Of a stretch of 64,000 nt of DNA, positions 44,882-54,929 are shown piece after piece. Each line of letters starts with the position of its first letter. Position 1 is the first letter of the stretch. Made by a program: the position numbers and the translations under genes. The notes beneath the pieces are model-generated. The model had not been told where the DNA came from. It ran no database searches and was given only the letters and a program-made list of their open reading frames with translations. This DNA comes from Paraburkholderia sp. BCC1886. GTDB taxonomy: Bacteria > Pseudomonadota > Gammaproteobacteria > Burkholderiales > Burkholderiaceae. The DNA is taken from positions 62,001-126,000 of the forward strand of contig NZ_CAAJGK010000040.1 in assembly GCF_900996245.1 (NCBI RefSeq), written 5' to 3'.

Positions 44882-46120
44882 TCAGGCGCGCTTGAAAACC
44901 AGCGTGCCGTTCGTGCCGCCGAACCCGAACGAGTTCTTCAGCGCGACGTCGATCTTCATTTCCCGCGCCGTGTTCGCGCAGTAATCGAGATCGCAGGCCG
45001 GATCCTGATTGAAGATGTTGATCGTCGGCGGCGACACCTGATGATGCAAGGCGAGCACCGTGAACACCGATTCCAGCCCGCCCGCGCCGCCCAGCAGGTG
45101 ACCCGTCATCGACTTGGTCGAATTCACGACCATGTCTTTGGCGTGATCGCCGAACGCGCGCTTGATGCCGGTGGTTTCCGCGAGATCGCCGAGCGGTGTC
45201 GACGTGCCGTGCGCGTTCAGGTAATTCACCTGATCGGGGTTCACACCGGCGTTCTTCATCGCGGCCAGCATGCAGCGGCGTGCGCCGTCGCCGTCTTCCA
45301 GCGGTGCGGTCATGTGATACGCGTCGCCGCTCATCCCATAGCCGCCGACTTCGGCGTAAATCTTCGCGCCGCGGGCTTTCGCGTGTTCGTACTCTTCGAG
45401 GATCATGACGCCGGCGCCCTCACCCAGCACGAAACCGTCGCGGTCCTTATCCCACGGACGGCTGGCGGTCGCCGGGTCGTCGTTGCGTTGCGACAGCGCG
45501 CGCGCCGCGGCAAACCCGCCGACGCCGAGCGGCGACACGGTGGACTCCGAACCGCCGGCGATCATCACGTCCGCGTCGCCGTACTCGATCAGACGCGACG
45601 CCTCGCCGATGCAGTGCAGACCCGTCGTACAGGCCGTCACGATTGCGAGATTCGGGCCTTTGATGCCGAACTTGATCGACAGATGGCCCGAGATCATGTT
45701 GATGATCGACGCCGGCACGAAGAACGGCGAAATACGGCGTGGGCCGCGGTTCAGCAGTTCGGTTTGCGTGACCTCGATCATCGGCAGACCGCCGATGCCC
45801 GAACCCACCACTACACCGATACGCTCCGAATTCTCGTCGGTGACTTCGAGGCCGCTGTCCTGCATCGCCTGGATGCCTGCAGCCACGCCGTAGTGGATGA
45901 ACGTATCCATATGGCGCGCCTCTTTACCGGGGATGTAGTCCTCGATATTGAAGCCCTTCACCTCGCCGGCGAAACGAGTCGAAAAGTTCGACGCATCGAA
46001 CTTCGTGATATTGGCAATACCCGACTTGCCGGCGACCAGATTGGCCCAGCCGTCGGCAACATTATTGCCAACAGGCGAAATCAGCCCCAGGCCTGTAACA
46101 ACAACACGACGGCGGCTCAC
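44882..46120 (-). CDS. fabF: 3-oxoacyl-[ACP] synthase II
   Basis: FabF elongates acyl-ACP by condensing it with malonyl-ACP. The 412-residue protein has the Cys-His-His triad: Cys164 in [10 protein letters not shown], His304 in [11 protein letters not shown] and His341 in [14 protein letters not shown] at 46120 is chosen as start because AAGGGG lies upstream and [20 protein letters not shown] then opens the protein as in other FabF. acpP is 318 bases upstream, with a terminator-like hairpin between them. Confidence 0.97.
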   Translation of the reverse strand: MSRRRVVVTGLGLISPVGNNVADGWANLVAGKSGIANITKFDASNFSTRFAGEVKGFNIEDYIPGKEARHMDTFIHYGVAAGIQAMQDSGLEVTDENSERIGVVVGSGIGGLPMIEVTQTELLNRGPRRISPFFVPASIINMISGHLSIKFGIKGPNLAIVTACTTGLHCIGEASRLIEYGDADVMIAGGSESTVSPLGVGGFAAARALSQRNDDPATASRPWDKDRDGFVLGEGAGVMILEEYEHAKARGAKIYAEVGGYGMSGDAYHMTAPLEDGDGARRCMLAAMKNAGVNPDQVNYLNAHGTSTPLGDLAETTGIKRAFGDHAKDMVVNSTKSMTGHLLGGAGGLESVFTVLALHHQVSPPTINIFNQDPACDLDYCANTAREMKIDVALKNSFGFGGTNGTLVFKRA

Positions 46121-46438
46121 GGTAACCCCTTTTTCATAGATGACAAAAGCAAAAGCCACAGCGACCACAGGAATCTGCCCTGTGTGCCCTGTGGCTGTTA
46201 GGCGCCCCTACACCCGGTGCTGCGCACCAGATCGCCCCAGCGGGACTGGAAAACGTGGGGCGGCCCGGCGTTTTCCCGATACTCGGTAAGAGCGCGAAAA
46301 GTTGCGCTGCCAGCATCGCTGACTTCCCTACCACGATGGCGCGAAAAAATCGCATGTCCTGCTGGCTCCGAGAGCCGGCACGACCGGGCGTCGTTGAAGA
46401 CCACCGCCGCCACCGCAGCCAGGCAGGCGCGAATGACC
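46121..46438. other. acpP-fabF intergenic region (318 bp)
   Basis: Long for two co-directional fab genes. It contains the inverted repeat at 46154-46196 just before fabF. No coding frame is convincing; a short frame on the minus strand has no conserved features or ribosome site. Confidence 0.6.
46154..46196 (-). terminator. terminator or attenuator between acpP and fabF
   Basis: On the minus strand AGCCACAG pairs with CTGTGGCT, and inside it CACAGG pairs with CCTGTG, giving a two-tier hairpin with an internal loop. It is followed by TTTGCTTTTG. It should reduce transcription into fabF relative to acpP, which needs far more product. Confidence 0.65.
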
Positions 46439-46678
46439 TTAGGCCTTGACGTTAGCGCGGGCGTAATCGATCGCTTGCTGAACCGTCGTGATCTTCTCGG
46501 CTTCTTCATCCGGAATTTCCATGCCGAATTCGTCTTCGAGGGCCATCACGAGTTCAACGGTGTCGAGCGAGTCGGCGCCGAGGTCGTTGACGAACGAAGC
46601 TTCGTTCTTGATTTCAGCTTCTGCAACGCCCAGTTGTTCTGCGACGATCTTCTTGACGCGCTGTTCGATATTGTCCAT
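46439..46678 (-). CDS. acpP: acyl carrier protein
   Basis: AcpP carries growing acyl chains on a phosphopantetheine arm. The 79-residue acidic protein has the modification site Ser37 in [18 protein letters not shown]. Sequence and length are typical. It sits 155 bases after fabG and is followed by a hairpin before fabF. Confidence 0.98.
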
Positions 46679-46833
46679 TACCCCTCCAAAGGGAAAAGAA
46701 GTTCAAAAATACAGGTGCGCGCATTTTATCAGGTTTGACCCGGCAAAAAAGCGGCGCATCGGGTGGCTGTCAAGGCATGCGCCTTACGCTTTTGCAAACG
46801 CATCAAGGCGCGGATAGTAACCGAATTTGGTTA

Positions 46834-47580
46834 CTACATGTACATTCCGCCGTTCACATGCAAAGTCGTACCGGTGATATAGCCCGCTTGCGGCGACGCG
46901 AGAAACACCACCGCATGAGCGATGTCGTCGGGACTACCGAGACGGCCGAGCGGAATCTGCGTTTTCAACGCGGTTTGCTGCTCTTCCGGCAAGGTTCGGG
47001 TCATGTCGGTGTCGATGAACCCCGGCGCCACGCAATTCACCGTGATGCCGCGGCTGCCGATCTCGCGAGCCAGCGCACGCGTCATACCTGCCACGCCCGC
47101 TTTCGCAGCCGCGTAGTTGATCTGCCCCGGGTTGCCCGTCGAGCCGACCACCGACGTGATATTGATGATGCGGCCGCCGCGCGCTTTCATCATCGGGCGC
47201 AGCACCGCGCGCGACAGACGGAAGACGGACTTGAGGTTGGTGTCGATCACCGCGTCCCAGTCGTCGTCTTTCATGCGCATGGCGAGCTGGTCCTGCGTGA
47301 TGCCCGCGTTGTTCACCAGCACGTGCAGCGCGCCGAATTCTTTGACCGTGCCGTCGATCAGCGCTTCCGCTGCGGCCGCGTCGTTGACGTCGAGCACCGC
47401 GCCGCGGCCGGTGAAGCCAGCTGCGCCGAACGCTTCGGTGATCGCGGCCGCGCCGCTTTCGGTGGTCGCCGTGCCGATGACCGTCGCGCCTTGGCGCGCC
47501 AGTTCGATCGCGATCGCGCGGCCGATACCGCGCGACGCGCCCGTCACGATGGCGATCTGTTTGTCGAGAGTCTTTTCCAT
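46834..47580 (-). CDS. fabG: 3-oxoacyl-[ACP] reductase
   Basis: FabG reduces 3-oxoacyl-ACP with NADPH. The 248-residue short-chain dehydrogenase has the cofactor loop VTGASRGIGRAIA, NNAGITQDQL, the catalytic Ser in NITSVVGSTGNPGQ and Tyr-x3-Lys in INYAAAKAGVAG, and the C-terminal YITGTTLHVNGGMYM. It follows fabD after 54 bases. Confidence 0.97.
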   Translation of the reverse strand: MEKTLDKQIAIVTGASRGIGRAIAIELARQGATVIGTATTESGAAAITEAFGAAGFTGRGAVLDVNDAAAAEALIDGTVKEFGALHVLVNNAGITQDQLAMRMKDDDWDAVIDTNLKSVFRLSRAVLRPMMKARGGRIINITSVVGSTGNPGQINYAAAKAGVAGMTRALAREIGSRGITVNCVAPGFIDTDMTRTLPEEQQTALKTQIPLGRLGSPDDIAHAVVFLASPQAGYITGTTLHVNGGMYM

Positions 47581-47634
47581 CTGTCAGTCCTGGTAGCCTT
47601 TGCCGGGCCGATTAGTATCGCGCTCGAGGCGCAC

Positions 47635-48570
47635 TCAGCCCGCCGTCACCAGCTTGAGCGTTTCGTCGAGCGACGCCGGGTCGAATACCGAAGCGCCCAC
47701 CAGATTGCCGTCGATCCGCTTGGTCAAGCCCGCAAGCACCTTGCCGGGGCCGCATTCGACGACGTGCGTGACGCCTTGCGCGGCGATCGTCTGAACGCTT
47801 TCGACCCAACGGACCGCGCCCGCGGCCTGACGCACCAGCGCGTCCTTGATCGCGGCCGGTTCGTTGACCACGGCGACGTCGACGTTGTTGATCACGGGGA
47901 TGGACGGCACGTTCACGTTGACGCTCGCGAGATACTCGCGCAGCTGATCCGACGCGGGCTTGAGCAGCGACGAATGGAACGGCGCCGACACCGGCAACGG
48001 CAACGCGCGTTTCGCGCCCTTCGCCTTCGCGACCTCGCAGGCCTTCTCGACCGCGGCCTTGTGCCCGGCGATCACGACTTGCGACGGCGCGTTGAAATTC
48101 ACCGCTTCCACGACACCCGCCACCGACGCTTCCGCGCACACGGCGCGCACCGCGTCGTCGTCGAGACCGAGGATGGCGGCCATCGCGCCTTCGCCGACCG
48201 GCACGGCCGTCTGCATGGCTTGCGCACGAAAGCGCACCAGCGGCACCGCATCGCGGAACGCCAGGGCGCCCGCCGCGACGAGCGCGGTGTACTCGCCGAG
48301 GCTGTGGCCGGCGACGATCGCCGGGGCCGGGCCGCCTGCCTGCTGCCACGCGCGATAGATCGCGTAGGCCGCCGTCAGCATGACCGGTTGGGTATTGGTG
48401 GTGAGGTTGAGATCTTCGGCGGGACCTTCGGCGATCAGCTTGCCGAGATCCTGATTGAGCGCATCGGAGGCTTCCTGAACGGTCTCACGCACGACCGCGT
48501 GATCGGCGAATACGTTGAGCATGCCAACCGTCTGCGAACCCTGCCCAGGAAAAACGAACGCAAATTTCAT
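47635..48570 (-). CDS. fabD: malonyl-CoA:ACP transacylase
   Basis: FabD moves malonyl groups from CoA to ACP. The 311-residue protein has the N-terminal FVFPGQGSQTVGM, the nucleophile Ser90 in VAGHSLGEYTALVA and the conserved SAPFHSSLLKPA histidine segment. ATG 48570 is chosen because GGGAACGAT precedes it and MKFAFVFPGQ is the usual N-terminus; an upstream in-frame start would add nine residues. Confidence 0.97.
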   Translation of the reverse strand: MKFAFVFPGQGSQTVGMLNVFADHAVVRETVQEASDALNQDLGKLIAEGPAEDLNLTTNTQPVMLTAAYAIYRAWQQAGGPAPAIVAGHSLGEYTALVAAGALAFRDAVPLVRFRAQAMQTAVPVGEGAMAAILGLDDDAVRAVCAEASVAGVVEAVNFNAPSQVVIAGHKAAVEKACEVAKAKGAKRALPLPVSAPFHSSLLKPASDQLREYLASVNVNVPSIPVINNVDVAVVNEPAAIKDALVRQAAGAVRWVESVQTIAAQGVTHVVECGPGKVLAGLTKRIDGNLVGASVFDPASLDETLKLVTAG

Positions 48571-48685
48571 ATCGTTCCCAAAAAGCGATGTTGTCATTCA
48601 TAGATGGGAAGCGCACTCGATCCGGACGAGCGCGCTCAAGCGTAGGCGCGCGCCGTGAACCGTGCGCGCCATAAGGTCGCCGCAA

Positions 48686-49675
48686 TCAGAAGCGGATGAC
48701 CGACGCGCCCCATGTGAAACCGCCGCCCACGCCTTCGATCAGCACGCGCTGGCCGCGCTTGATGCGGCCGTCGCGCACGGCGACGTCGAAGGCGAGCGGA
48801 ATGGACGCAGCCGACGTATTGCCGTGCTCGCCCACTGTGACGACCATGCGTTCCGGCGGCAAGCCGAGCTTGCGGCAGGTGCTTTGCATGATGCGGATAT
48901 TGGCCTGATGCGGGATCAGCCAGTCGATCTGGTCGGCCGTCAGATTGGCCTTGGCGAGCGCCTCGACCGCGACCTTTTCGAGCACGTTGACGGCGAGCTT
49001 GAACACCGCTTGCCCGTCCATGTGCAGGAACGCGCTGCCTTCGATCACACCGCCGTTCACGTTGCCCGGCGTACAGAGAATGTTCGAATGGCTGCCGTCG
49101 GCGTGCAGTGCGCTCGCGAGCACGCCGGGTTCTTCGGACGCCTGCAGGATGACCGCGCCGGCGCCGTCGCCGAACAGCACGCAGGTGGTGCGGTCCTTGA
49201 AGTCGAGAATGCGCGAGAACGTTTCCGCGCCGATGACGAGCGCCGTACGATGCTGACCGCTGCGAATGAAGCTGTCCGCGGTGGCGACGGCGTAGGCGAA
49301 GCCGGAACAGACGGCCTGCACGTCGAACGCCGCGCCGTTGTTCTTGATACCCAGCTTGTTCTGCAACAGACACGCCGTGCTCGGAAACACGAAGTCGGGC
49401 GTGGAGGTGGCGACGATGATCAGGTCGATGGACTGCGGATCGATACCGGCCGCCTCGATCGCGCGTTGCGAGGCAATTAGCGCGAGGTCGCTGGTGGTCA
49501 CGTCCGGCGCGGCGAAGTGGCGCGCATGGATGCCCGTGCGGGCAACGATCCACTCGTCGCTGGTCTCGACGCCCTGACTGGCCAGACGTTCAGCCAGTTC
49601 CTGATTCGTGACACGGCCGGGCGGCAGATAACTGCCGGTGCCCAGCACGCGGGAATAAATTGAGGATTGAGCCAT
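48686..49675 (-). CDS. fabH: 3-oxoacyl-[ACP] synthase III
   Basis: FabH starts fatty-acid synthesis by condensing acetyl-CoA with malonyl-ACP. The 329-residue protein carries the catalytic Cys123 in [13 protein letters not shown], the His in [11 protein letters not shown] and the Asn in [14 protein letters not shown]. Its ATG overlaps the plsX stop by one base (TAATG), which indicates translational coupling. Confidence 0.97.
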   Translation of the reverse strand: MAQSSIYSRVLGTGSYLPPGRVTNQELAERLASQGVETSDEWIVARTGIHARHFAAPDVTTSDLALIASQRAIEAAGIDPQSIDLIIVATSTPDFVFPSTACLLQNKLGIKNNGAAFDVQAVCSGFAYAVATADSFIRSGQHRTALVIGAETFSRILDFKDRTTCVLFGDGAGAVILQASEEPGVLASALHADGSHSNILCTPGNVNGGVIEGSAFLHMDGQAVFKLAVNVLEKVAVEALAKANLTADQIDWLIPHQANIRIMQSTCRKLGLPPERMVVTVGEHGNTSAASIPLAFDVAVRDGRIKRGQRVLIEGVGGGFTWGASVIRF

Positions 49676-50781
49676 TATGCCTTCGAGGATTGCGCAGCGT
49701 AGGGCTCGGCGGGCTGACCTGCGAGCGGGCTTGCCTGCCCGGCACCGCCTGCCTCGCGCGCAGCCTGTTCGAGAGAGAACGCGTTCTCTTCCATTGCTCG
49801 CGCAAGACGTTCCAGCACGCCGTTTTTGACGGCATCATACCCGCGTTTGATGGCCCATTCAAACCCGTAGGCATCGGCCGAACCGTGGCTCTTGATCACC
49901 AGCCCGCGCAGCCCGAGCAGGGCCGCACCGTTGTATTGCCGATGATCGACACGCTTTTTCAAACGCATCAGCACCGGCAACGCGAGCACCGCCATGACCT
50001 TGGTGAGCCACGACCGGCCGAACTCTTCCTTGATCATGTTGGAGAGCATCTGCGCGAGACCTTCCGACGTCTTCAGCGCGACATTGCCAACAAAGCCATC
50101 GCAAACGATGACGTCGACCGTGCCTTTATAGATGTCGTTGCCTTCCACGTTGCCGTGAAAATTGAGCGTGCTCGCGCGCAGCAGTTCGCCGGCGCGTTTG
50201 ATGGTGTCGTTGCCCTTGATGACTTCTTCGCCGATGTTGAGCAGCCCGATGGTCGGCCGCTCGCGGCCTTCCAGCGCCGACACGAGCGCGTGGCCCATCT
50301 CGGCGAACTGCATCAGATGCTGCGGTTCACAGTCGACGTTGGCGCCCAGGTCGAGCATCATCGTGTAGCCCTTGGGATTGGGCAGTGCGGACGCGATGGC
50401 CGGACGTTCGATGCCGGACAGCGTTTTGAGCACGTAGCGGGAGACCGCCATCAGCGCGCCGGTGTTGCCGGCGGAAATGCAGGCTTGCGCCTCGCCTTCC
50501 TTGACGCGGTTCAGCGCGACGCGCATGGAGGAATCTTTTTTCTTGCGCAGCGCCACTTCGACCGAATCGTCCATGGCGACGATTTCGGAAGCGGCAACGA
50601 CGGTCAGGGACGACAGATCCTGAGCCTTCAGTTTTTTGAGCTGCGCATGAATCGCACTTTCAATGCCGACGAGCAGCAACGCCGCGTCGGGATGCGAACG
50701 AACGAAGTTGACAGCAGCGGGAACGGTCACGGACGGGCCGTGGTCGCCTCCCATGCAATCTATCGTGAGCTTTACGGTCAT
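49675..50781 (-). CDS. plsX: phosphate acyltransferase
   Basis: PlsX makes acyl-phosphate from acyl-ACP for the PlsY step of phospholipid synthesis. The 368-residue protein starts [20 protein letters not shown] and includes [27 protein letters not shown] and [18 protein letters not shown], all family signatures. A short Ala/Gly/Gln tail follows. rpmF lies 172 bases upstream with a terminator between. Confidence 0.97.
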   Translation of the reverse strand: MTVKLTIDCMGGDHGPSVTVPAAVNFVRSHPDAALLLVGIESAIHAQLKKLKAQDLSSLTVVAASEIVAMDDSVEVALRKKKDSSMRVALNRVKEGEAQACISAGNTGALMAVSRYVLKTLSGIERPAIASALPNPKGYTMMLDLGANVDCEPQHLMQFAEMGHALVSALEGRERPTIGLLNIGEEVIKGNDTIKRAGELLRASTLNFHGNVEGNDIYKGTVDVIVCDGFVGNVALKTSEGLAQMLSNMIKEEFGRSWLTKVMAVLALPVLMRLKKRVDHRQYNGAALLGLRGLVIKSHGSADAYGFEWAIKRGYDAVKNGVLERLARAMEENAFSLEQAAREAGGAGQASPLAGQPAEPYAAQSSKA

Positions 50782-50853
50782 GGAGTGCGACGAATGTCAG
50801 GCGCCCCGCATGGGATCGCGGTAAGCGCTAAACACGCTGACTGCGATCGACAC

Positions 50854-50882
50854 AAAAAAGCGGCAGTTGAATGCCGCCTTTT
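50854..50882 (-). terminator. intrinsic terminator between rpmF and plsX
   Basis: On the minus strand GCGGCA and TGCCGC pair around a six-base loop and run into TTTTTT. It lies 72 bases past the rpmF stop, so ribosomal protein expression is set apart from plsX. Confidence 0.75.
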
Positions 50883-50953
50883 GCCGAGCCGGGAAAATAT
50901 CAAGCGAGCCGATCGCTACGCGAAACGCCATGGGGCGCACCGCTGTGGAACGA

Positions 50954-51133
50954 TTAGTCGTTCTTCGTCTTGATAACTTTCTTACCGCGATAGTAGCCGT
51001 TCGGGCTAACGTGGTGACGCAGATGCACTTCACCCGTGCTCGGCTCGACGGCCAGCGGCGCCGTCGTCAGGAAATCGTGCGAACGGTGCATGCCGCGCTT
51101 GGACGGCGACTTCTTGTTTTGCTGAACTGCCAT
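50954..51133 (-). CDS. rpmF: 50S ribosomal protein L32
   Basis: This is the 59-residue L32 protein: [20 protein letters not shown] at the N-terminus and [18 protein letters not shown] at the C-terminus. It is very basic, and there is no four-cysteine zinc motif, so it is the cysteine-free form. It follows the YceD gene (101 bases) and precedes plsX, the common yceD-rpmF-plsX order. Confidence 0.97.
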   Translation of the reverse strand: MAVQQNKKSPSKRGMHRSHDFLTTAPLAVEPSTGEVHLRHHVSPNGYYRGKKVIKTKND

Positions 51134-51234
51134 GACTTACTCCTAAAAATTTTCCGAATTCTAACACAGCCCGATCCGGTCTCCGCCACTGGCCGAATGG
51201 CCAACGCGCCCGCATCGCGCTCCAATGCAACTGT

Positions 51235-51879
51235 TCAGTGCTTCTTGTCGCCCGGCTCACCGCGCTTGAGACTTTCGAGCGCCGCAAACGGATTGGGCCG
51301 CTCGGGTTCCGCACCCTCGCCGGCTTCATCCGCCACGGACCCGTCGTCCTCGCCTTCCTCACCCGCCACACCAGAAACCAGACTCTCGTGCACTTCGGGG
51401 CAGACCTCGTGTTTGGGCACGAGCGGCAAGGCAAGCAGCAACTCTTCTTCGATCAAGTCGATGAGATCGAACTGGCGCGAGCCTACGATCACCTCGACTT
51501 CATCCTCGTCGAGCGGAAACTCTTCGGCTTCCGCCTCGGTGTTGACGATCCGGTAAATGGAATCGACGTTGAACGCCTGTGAATACGGCGTCAGGCACCG
51601 CTGACATTCGAGCCACGCCGCGCCGTGAATCGCCATCCGCAAATAGGGTTGGGGACCCTCGGTGCCGTCGTCCTGCAATTCCGGCTGAGTCGAACCTTCG
51701 GCTTGCCAGGTGAACGGACTGTCGTGCTCTGGCGCTTCCGCCGGGACTTCGTTTAACATGCGCGGCAGTTGCGAGACGCGCACGACACCCGCGGCCTGAC
51801 GCCCACTCCGCGCAAATTCGAACAGATCGATCTGATGCGGGTCGGACAGACCAGCAGGGTTGCCAGGATGTTGAGTCAT
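51235..51879 (-). CDS. yceD: YceD/DUF177 family protein
   Basis: The 214-residue acidic protein has the family core around LECQRCLTPYSQAFNVDSIY with the two-cysteine CQRC motif. The tail is rich in Glu, Asp and Gly (GVAGEEGEDDGSVADEAGE). YceD has been linked to accumulation of 23S rRNA, but its exact action is unclear. ATG 51879 is chosen since GGAG precedes it and the open frame upstream lacks conservation. It sits directly upstream of rpmF. Confidence 0.92.
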   Translation of the reverse strand: MTQHPGNPAGLSDPHQIDLFEFARSGRQAAGVVRVSQLPRMLNEVPAEAPEHDSPFTWQAEGSTQPELQDDGTEGPQPYLRMAIHGAAWLECQRCLTPYSQAFNVDSIYRIVNTEAEAEEFPLDEDEVEVIVGSRQFDLIDLIEEELLLALPLVPKHEVCPEVHESLVSGVAGEEGEDDGSVADEAGEGAEPERPNPFAALESLKRGEPGDKKH

Positions 51880-52076
51880 GTGCGCTCCTGCGTCGGCAAG
51901 GATTTCGCCGGGGGTAAATCGCAAGGCCAGAGCTTGGGAGCAAGGTGCAGCGTGCCCGCGCAATGGCGTACCGATGAAAAGCCCGAGATCATATCCGTTT
52001 TGTCTTTTCGAGTCAAACACTTAAGCCCGTACTCGCGCAGCGCCGTACGCCCCGCCTTCCTAGCTGCTAGTTACCC

Positions 52077-52694
52077 ATGTCAGATTCCCCCAATCGCCCG
52101 CCACGCCTGATTCTGGCGTCGAGTTCACCGTATCGCCGCGAGTTGCTCGAACGCCTGCGGATTCCGTTCGATGTCGTCGTGCCCGCTATCGACGAAACGC
52201 CGCTCGACAGCGAAACGCCCGAAGCGACCGCCTTGAGGCTCGCCGAGGCAAAAGCGCGCGCCGTGGCAGGCAAACTGGACGACGATGAAAGCGCGCTCGT
52301 GATCGGCTCCGATCAGGTCGCCACTTATGACGGCTTGCAGATCGGCAAACCGGGCACGCACGCCAGGGCGCTGGCGCAACTGCAGGCAATGCGCGGCCGC
52401 GAAGTGCTGTTTCATAGTGCGCTGTGCCTGTTCGATAGCCGCTCGAATCGCGCACAGACGGCCGATGTCGTTACCCGCGTGCATTTCCGCGATCTGCCGG
52501 ACGCCGCGCTGGACGCCTACCTTCTGGCCGAGACGCCCTACGATGTCGCCGGCAGCGCGAAATCGGAAGGTCTAGGCATTGTGCTGCTCGAGGCGATTCA
52601 TTCCGACGACCCGACGGCGCTCGTCGGCCTGCCACTGATTGCCCTGTCACGCATGCTGCTGGCAGTCGAATACCCGCTACTGGGGGCGCTATGA
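52077..52694 (+). CDS. Maf-family nucleotide pyrophosphatase (YceF type)
   Basis: This 205-residue enzyme hydrolyses non-canonical nucleotides; the YceF group prefers 7-methyl-GTP. It shows RLILASSSPYRRELLERLRI at the N-terminus, SDQVATYDGLQIGKPG, the substrate-recognition VHFRDLPDAALDAYL and the C-terminal GLPLIALSRMLLAV. It is divergent from yceD-rpmF and overlaps the next gene by four bases. Confidence 0.92.
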   Translation: MSDSPNRPPRLILASSSPYRRELLERLRIPFDVVVPAIDETPLDSETPEATALRLAEAKARAVAGKLDDDESALVIGSDQVATYDGLQIGKPGTHARALAQLQAMRGREVLFHSALCLFDSRSNRAQTADVVTRVHFRDLPDAALDAYLLAETPYDVAGSAKSEGLGIVLLEAIHSDDPTALVGLPLIALSRMLLAVEYPLLGAL

Positions 52695-53410
52695 GCGGCA
52701 CGCTGTATCTGATTCCGAACACCTTGGGCGAAGGCGACGCCGACGCGCTCGACGCCGTGCTGCCTGCGCCCGTGCGCGCGCGGGCGGCCACCCTGCACTA
52801 TTACATCGGCGAAAACGCCAAAACGACTCGCGCATTTCTCAAGAAGGTCGGCACCGAACGGCCGATCCAGGAAATAGAGATCCGCGAACTCAACGTGAAC
52901 ACGCCGGCTGGCGAAATCGACAAGCTGCTCGCGCCGCTGCTGGCCGGCACAGACGCGGGCCTCGTGTCCGAGGCCGGCTGTCCGGCGGTCGCCGATCCGG
53001 GCGCACTGCTGGTGCGCCGCGCGCATGAACGCGGCGTGAAGGTGGTGCCGTTCGTCGGGCCCAGCTCGATCTTGCTGGCGCTGATGGCGTCGGGACTGAA
53101 CGGGCAGAGTTTCGCGTTCCATGGTTATCTGCCTGTCGACGCCACGGAGCGGGCGAAGCGCCTGCGCGATCTGGAGCAGCAGTCGCGCAAGGGCAAACAG
53201 ACGCAGATTTTTATCGAGACGCCCTACCGCAACCGCGCGCTGCTCGATACTTTGCTGGCGAGCTGCGCGCCGTCCACGCTGGTTTGCGTAGCGGTCGATC
53301 TGACGCTGGAGACGGAAACCATCGCCAGCCGCACGGTAGCCGACTGGAAAAAAAAGCCGGCCATCGATTTGCACAAGCGGCCGGCTATCTTTTTGATTCT
53401 GGCAGTTTGA
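52691..53410 (+). CDS. RsmI-like SAM-dependent methyltransferase
   Basis: This 239-residue protein has the tetrapyrrole-methylase fold: the N-terminal GTLYLIPNTLGEG, the SAM-binding LVSEAGCPAVADPGALLV and the FVGPSSILLALMASG segment. It resembles RsmI (16S rRNA 2'-O-methyltransferase), but the N-terminal SAM-domain motif differs and it lacks the RsmI C-terminal part. The function is therefore left open. Its start overlaps maf, so the two form a pair. Confidence 0.85.
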   Translation: MSGTLYLIPNTLGEGDADALDAVLPAPVRARAATLHYYIGENAKTTRAFLKKVGTERPIQEIEIRELNVNTPAGEIDKLLAPLLAGTDAGLVSEAGCPAVADPGALLVRRAHERGVKVVPFVGPSSILLALMASGLNGQSFAFHGYLPVDATERAKRLRDLEQQSRKGKQTQIFIETPYRNRALLDTLLASCAPSTLVCVAVDLTLETETIASRTVADWKKKPAIDLHKRPAIFLILAV

Positions 53411-53437
53411 ATCCGGCTTCCGCGCCTGCGGTCATAA

Positions 53438-53477
53438 AAAAGCCCCGCGCGACCTGCCATGGTCGCGCGGGGCTTTT
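53438..53477. terminator. strong bidirectional terminator before sppA
   Basis: A 17-bp perfect stem pairs AAAAGCCCCGCGCGACC with GGTCGCGCGGGGCTTTT around a six-base loop. A-run and T-run flank it, so it can end the maf/methylase transcript and the leftward sppA transcript. Confidence 0.92.
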
Positions 53478-53491
53478 CATTCGAGGCCTGC

Positions 53492-54496
53492 TTAGCGCAA
53501 CGTCATTTTGCCGCCCAGAGCCATCGCGTGGACCGCGCCGTTGCCGACGGCCGCGCCGAACTTGCGCGCAACCCGGTCGGTAATGCTCTCTTTCACCGTG
53601 TAATCGACGATGTCCGGCGCCTTGAACAGGTCGCGCGCCACGTAATCGGCGTCGCCCAGACCGTCGGCGAGACCGAGCTCGACGCTCTTCTGACCCGTCC
53701 AGAACAGTCCGGAGAACATATCCGGCGTCTCGTGCAGACGCTTGCCGCGCCCCTGGCGAACCGCGTCGGTGAACTGCGCGTGAATTTCGTCCAGCATTTC
53801 CTGCGCATGTTCGTCCATCTTCGGCGTTTCTGGCGAGAACGGATCGAAGAAGCCCTTGTTCTCACCCGATGTGTGCAGACGACGCTGAATGCCGAGCTTG
53901 TCCATCAGCCCGGTGAATCCGAAGCTGTCCATCAGCACGCCAATCGATCCGACGATGCTCGCCTTGTCGACATAAATCTTGTCGGCCGCGGCGGCGGCAT
54001 AGTACCCACCGGAGGCACACATATCGCCAACCACGACGTACAACGGAATAGACGGGTACTTAGCGCGCAATCGCCGAATTTCGTTGTAGATGATGCCAGC
54101 CTGAACCGGACTGCCGCCCGGGCTGTTGCAACGCAGGATCACCCCGGCCGTACCCGAATCTTCGAAAGCGCTTTGCAGCGCGGCGTCGATATCTTCAGCG
54201 TTCGCATTGGTATCTGCCGATATTTCGCCGTCGAGCGACACCATGGCCGTATGCCGGCCGGTTGCGGCCACTTTGTCGCCGGAGAAATCCACCGCGCCCC
54301 AGATGGCCACCAGCAGCACGATCAGGAACACGAACCGGAAGAAAATCTTCCAGCGCCGCGCCGCGCGCTGTTCGGTGATGGCAGCGAGCGCAATGCGCTC
54401 GAGCGCGGCGCGTTCCCAGCCGGGTTCATCGGCTGGCGTACGCGGGCGACCCGTCAAGGACGGTTCCTTCGGCTCGGGAGTCAAGTTGTCGGGCAT
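53492..54496 (-). CDS. sppA: signal peptide peptidase SppA (family S49)
   Basis: SppA degrades released signal peptides at the inner membrane. The 334-residue protein has one membrane helix (about residues 50-68), catalytic Ser162 in GDMCASGGYYAAAA and Lys214 in HTSGENKGFFDPF, spaced as in other short S49 peptidases. ATG 54496 is chosen since the open frame upstream lacks conserved sequence and overlaps the Rieske gene. It lies 28 bases after the Rieske gene. Confidence 0.95.
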   Translation of the reverse strand: MPDNLTPEPKEPSLTGRPRTPADEPGWERAALERIALAAITEQRAARRWKIFFRFVFLIVLLVAIWGAVDFSGDKVAATGRHTAMVSLDGEISADTNANAEDIDAALQSAFEDSGTAGVILRCNSPGGSPVQAGIIYNEIRRLRAKYPSIPLYVVVGDMCASGGYYAAAAADKIYVDKASIVGSIGVLMDSFGFTGLMDKLGIQRRLHTSGENKGFFDPFSPETPKMDEHAQEMLDEIHAQFTDAVRQGRGKRLHETPDMFSGLFWTGQKSVELGLADGLGDADYVARDLFKAPDIVDYTVKESITDRVARKFGAAVGNGAVHAMALGGKMTLR

Positions 54497-54524
54497 TCGC
54501 TTTAAAGAGAAGAGAGAAAAAAAA

Positions 54525-54929
54525 TCAGACGGTTGCCGGACGCAAGTCGCCGTCCGGCAACCAGAACACCGCACGGCCGTCCGGTGTGTCACGCTCGTCG
54601 ACCTGCACCGGCCGCAATTTGCCGCCTCTGCATGGACCACCCACGCATTTGCCGGTGTCGGGCGCATAAATCGCCCCGTGGGTTGCGCACATCAGATAAA
54701 GGCCCGACGACTCGAAAAATTGCCCTTCGGCCCAATCCAGTTCCATCGGGACGTGCGCGCAGCGGTTCAGATAGCCGTAGGCCCGGCCGTCATAGCGAAC
54801 GAAAAACACCACGACGTCGCCGCCGCCGAGCTTCGCTGCGTGACGGACGCCCGCGCCGCGATCGGCCAGATCGGACGACGCGCAGACGCGAACCGCGTCG
54901 GCCGGCAAATCGCTAATTCCCGCACTCAT
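54525..54929 (-). CDS. Rieske [2Fe-2S] protein
   Basis: This 134-residue ferredoxin-type protein has the two cluster-binding pairs Cys57/His59 (RCAHVPMELDW) and Cys81/His84 (LMCATHGAIY). The order C-x-H then C-x2-H is that of a Rieske domain, and the domain fills the whole protein, so it is probably a soluble electron carrier or regulator. Its partner is unknown. It overlaps the HAD phosphatase stop by four bases. Confidence 0.93.
   Translation of the reverse strand: MSAGISDLPADAVRVCASSDLADRGAGVRHAAKLGGGDVVVFFVRYDGRAYGYLNRCAHVPMELDWAEGQFFESSGLYLMCATHGAIYAPDTGKCVGGPCRGGKLRPVQVDERDTPDGRAVFWLPDGDLRPATV

Noticed and set aside
46735..48603. A 622-residue plus-strand frame opposite fabG and fabD
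   Set aside because: Antisense shadow of fabG and fabD with no recognisable domain.
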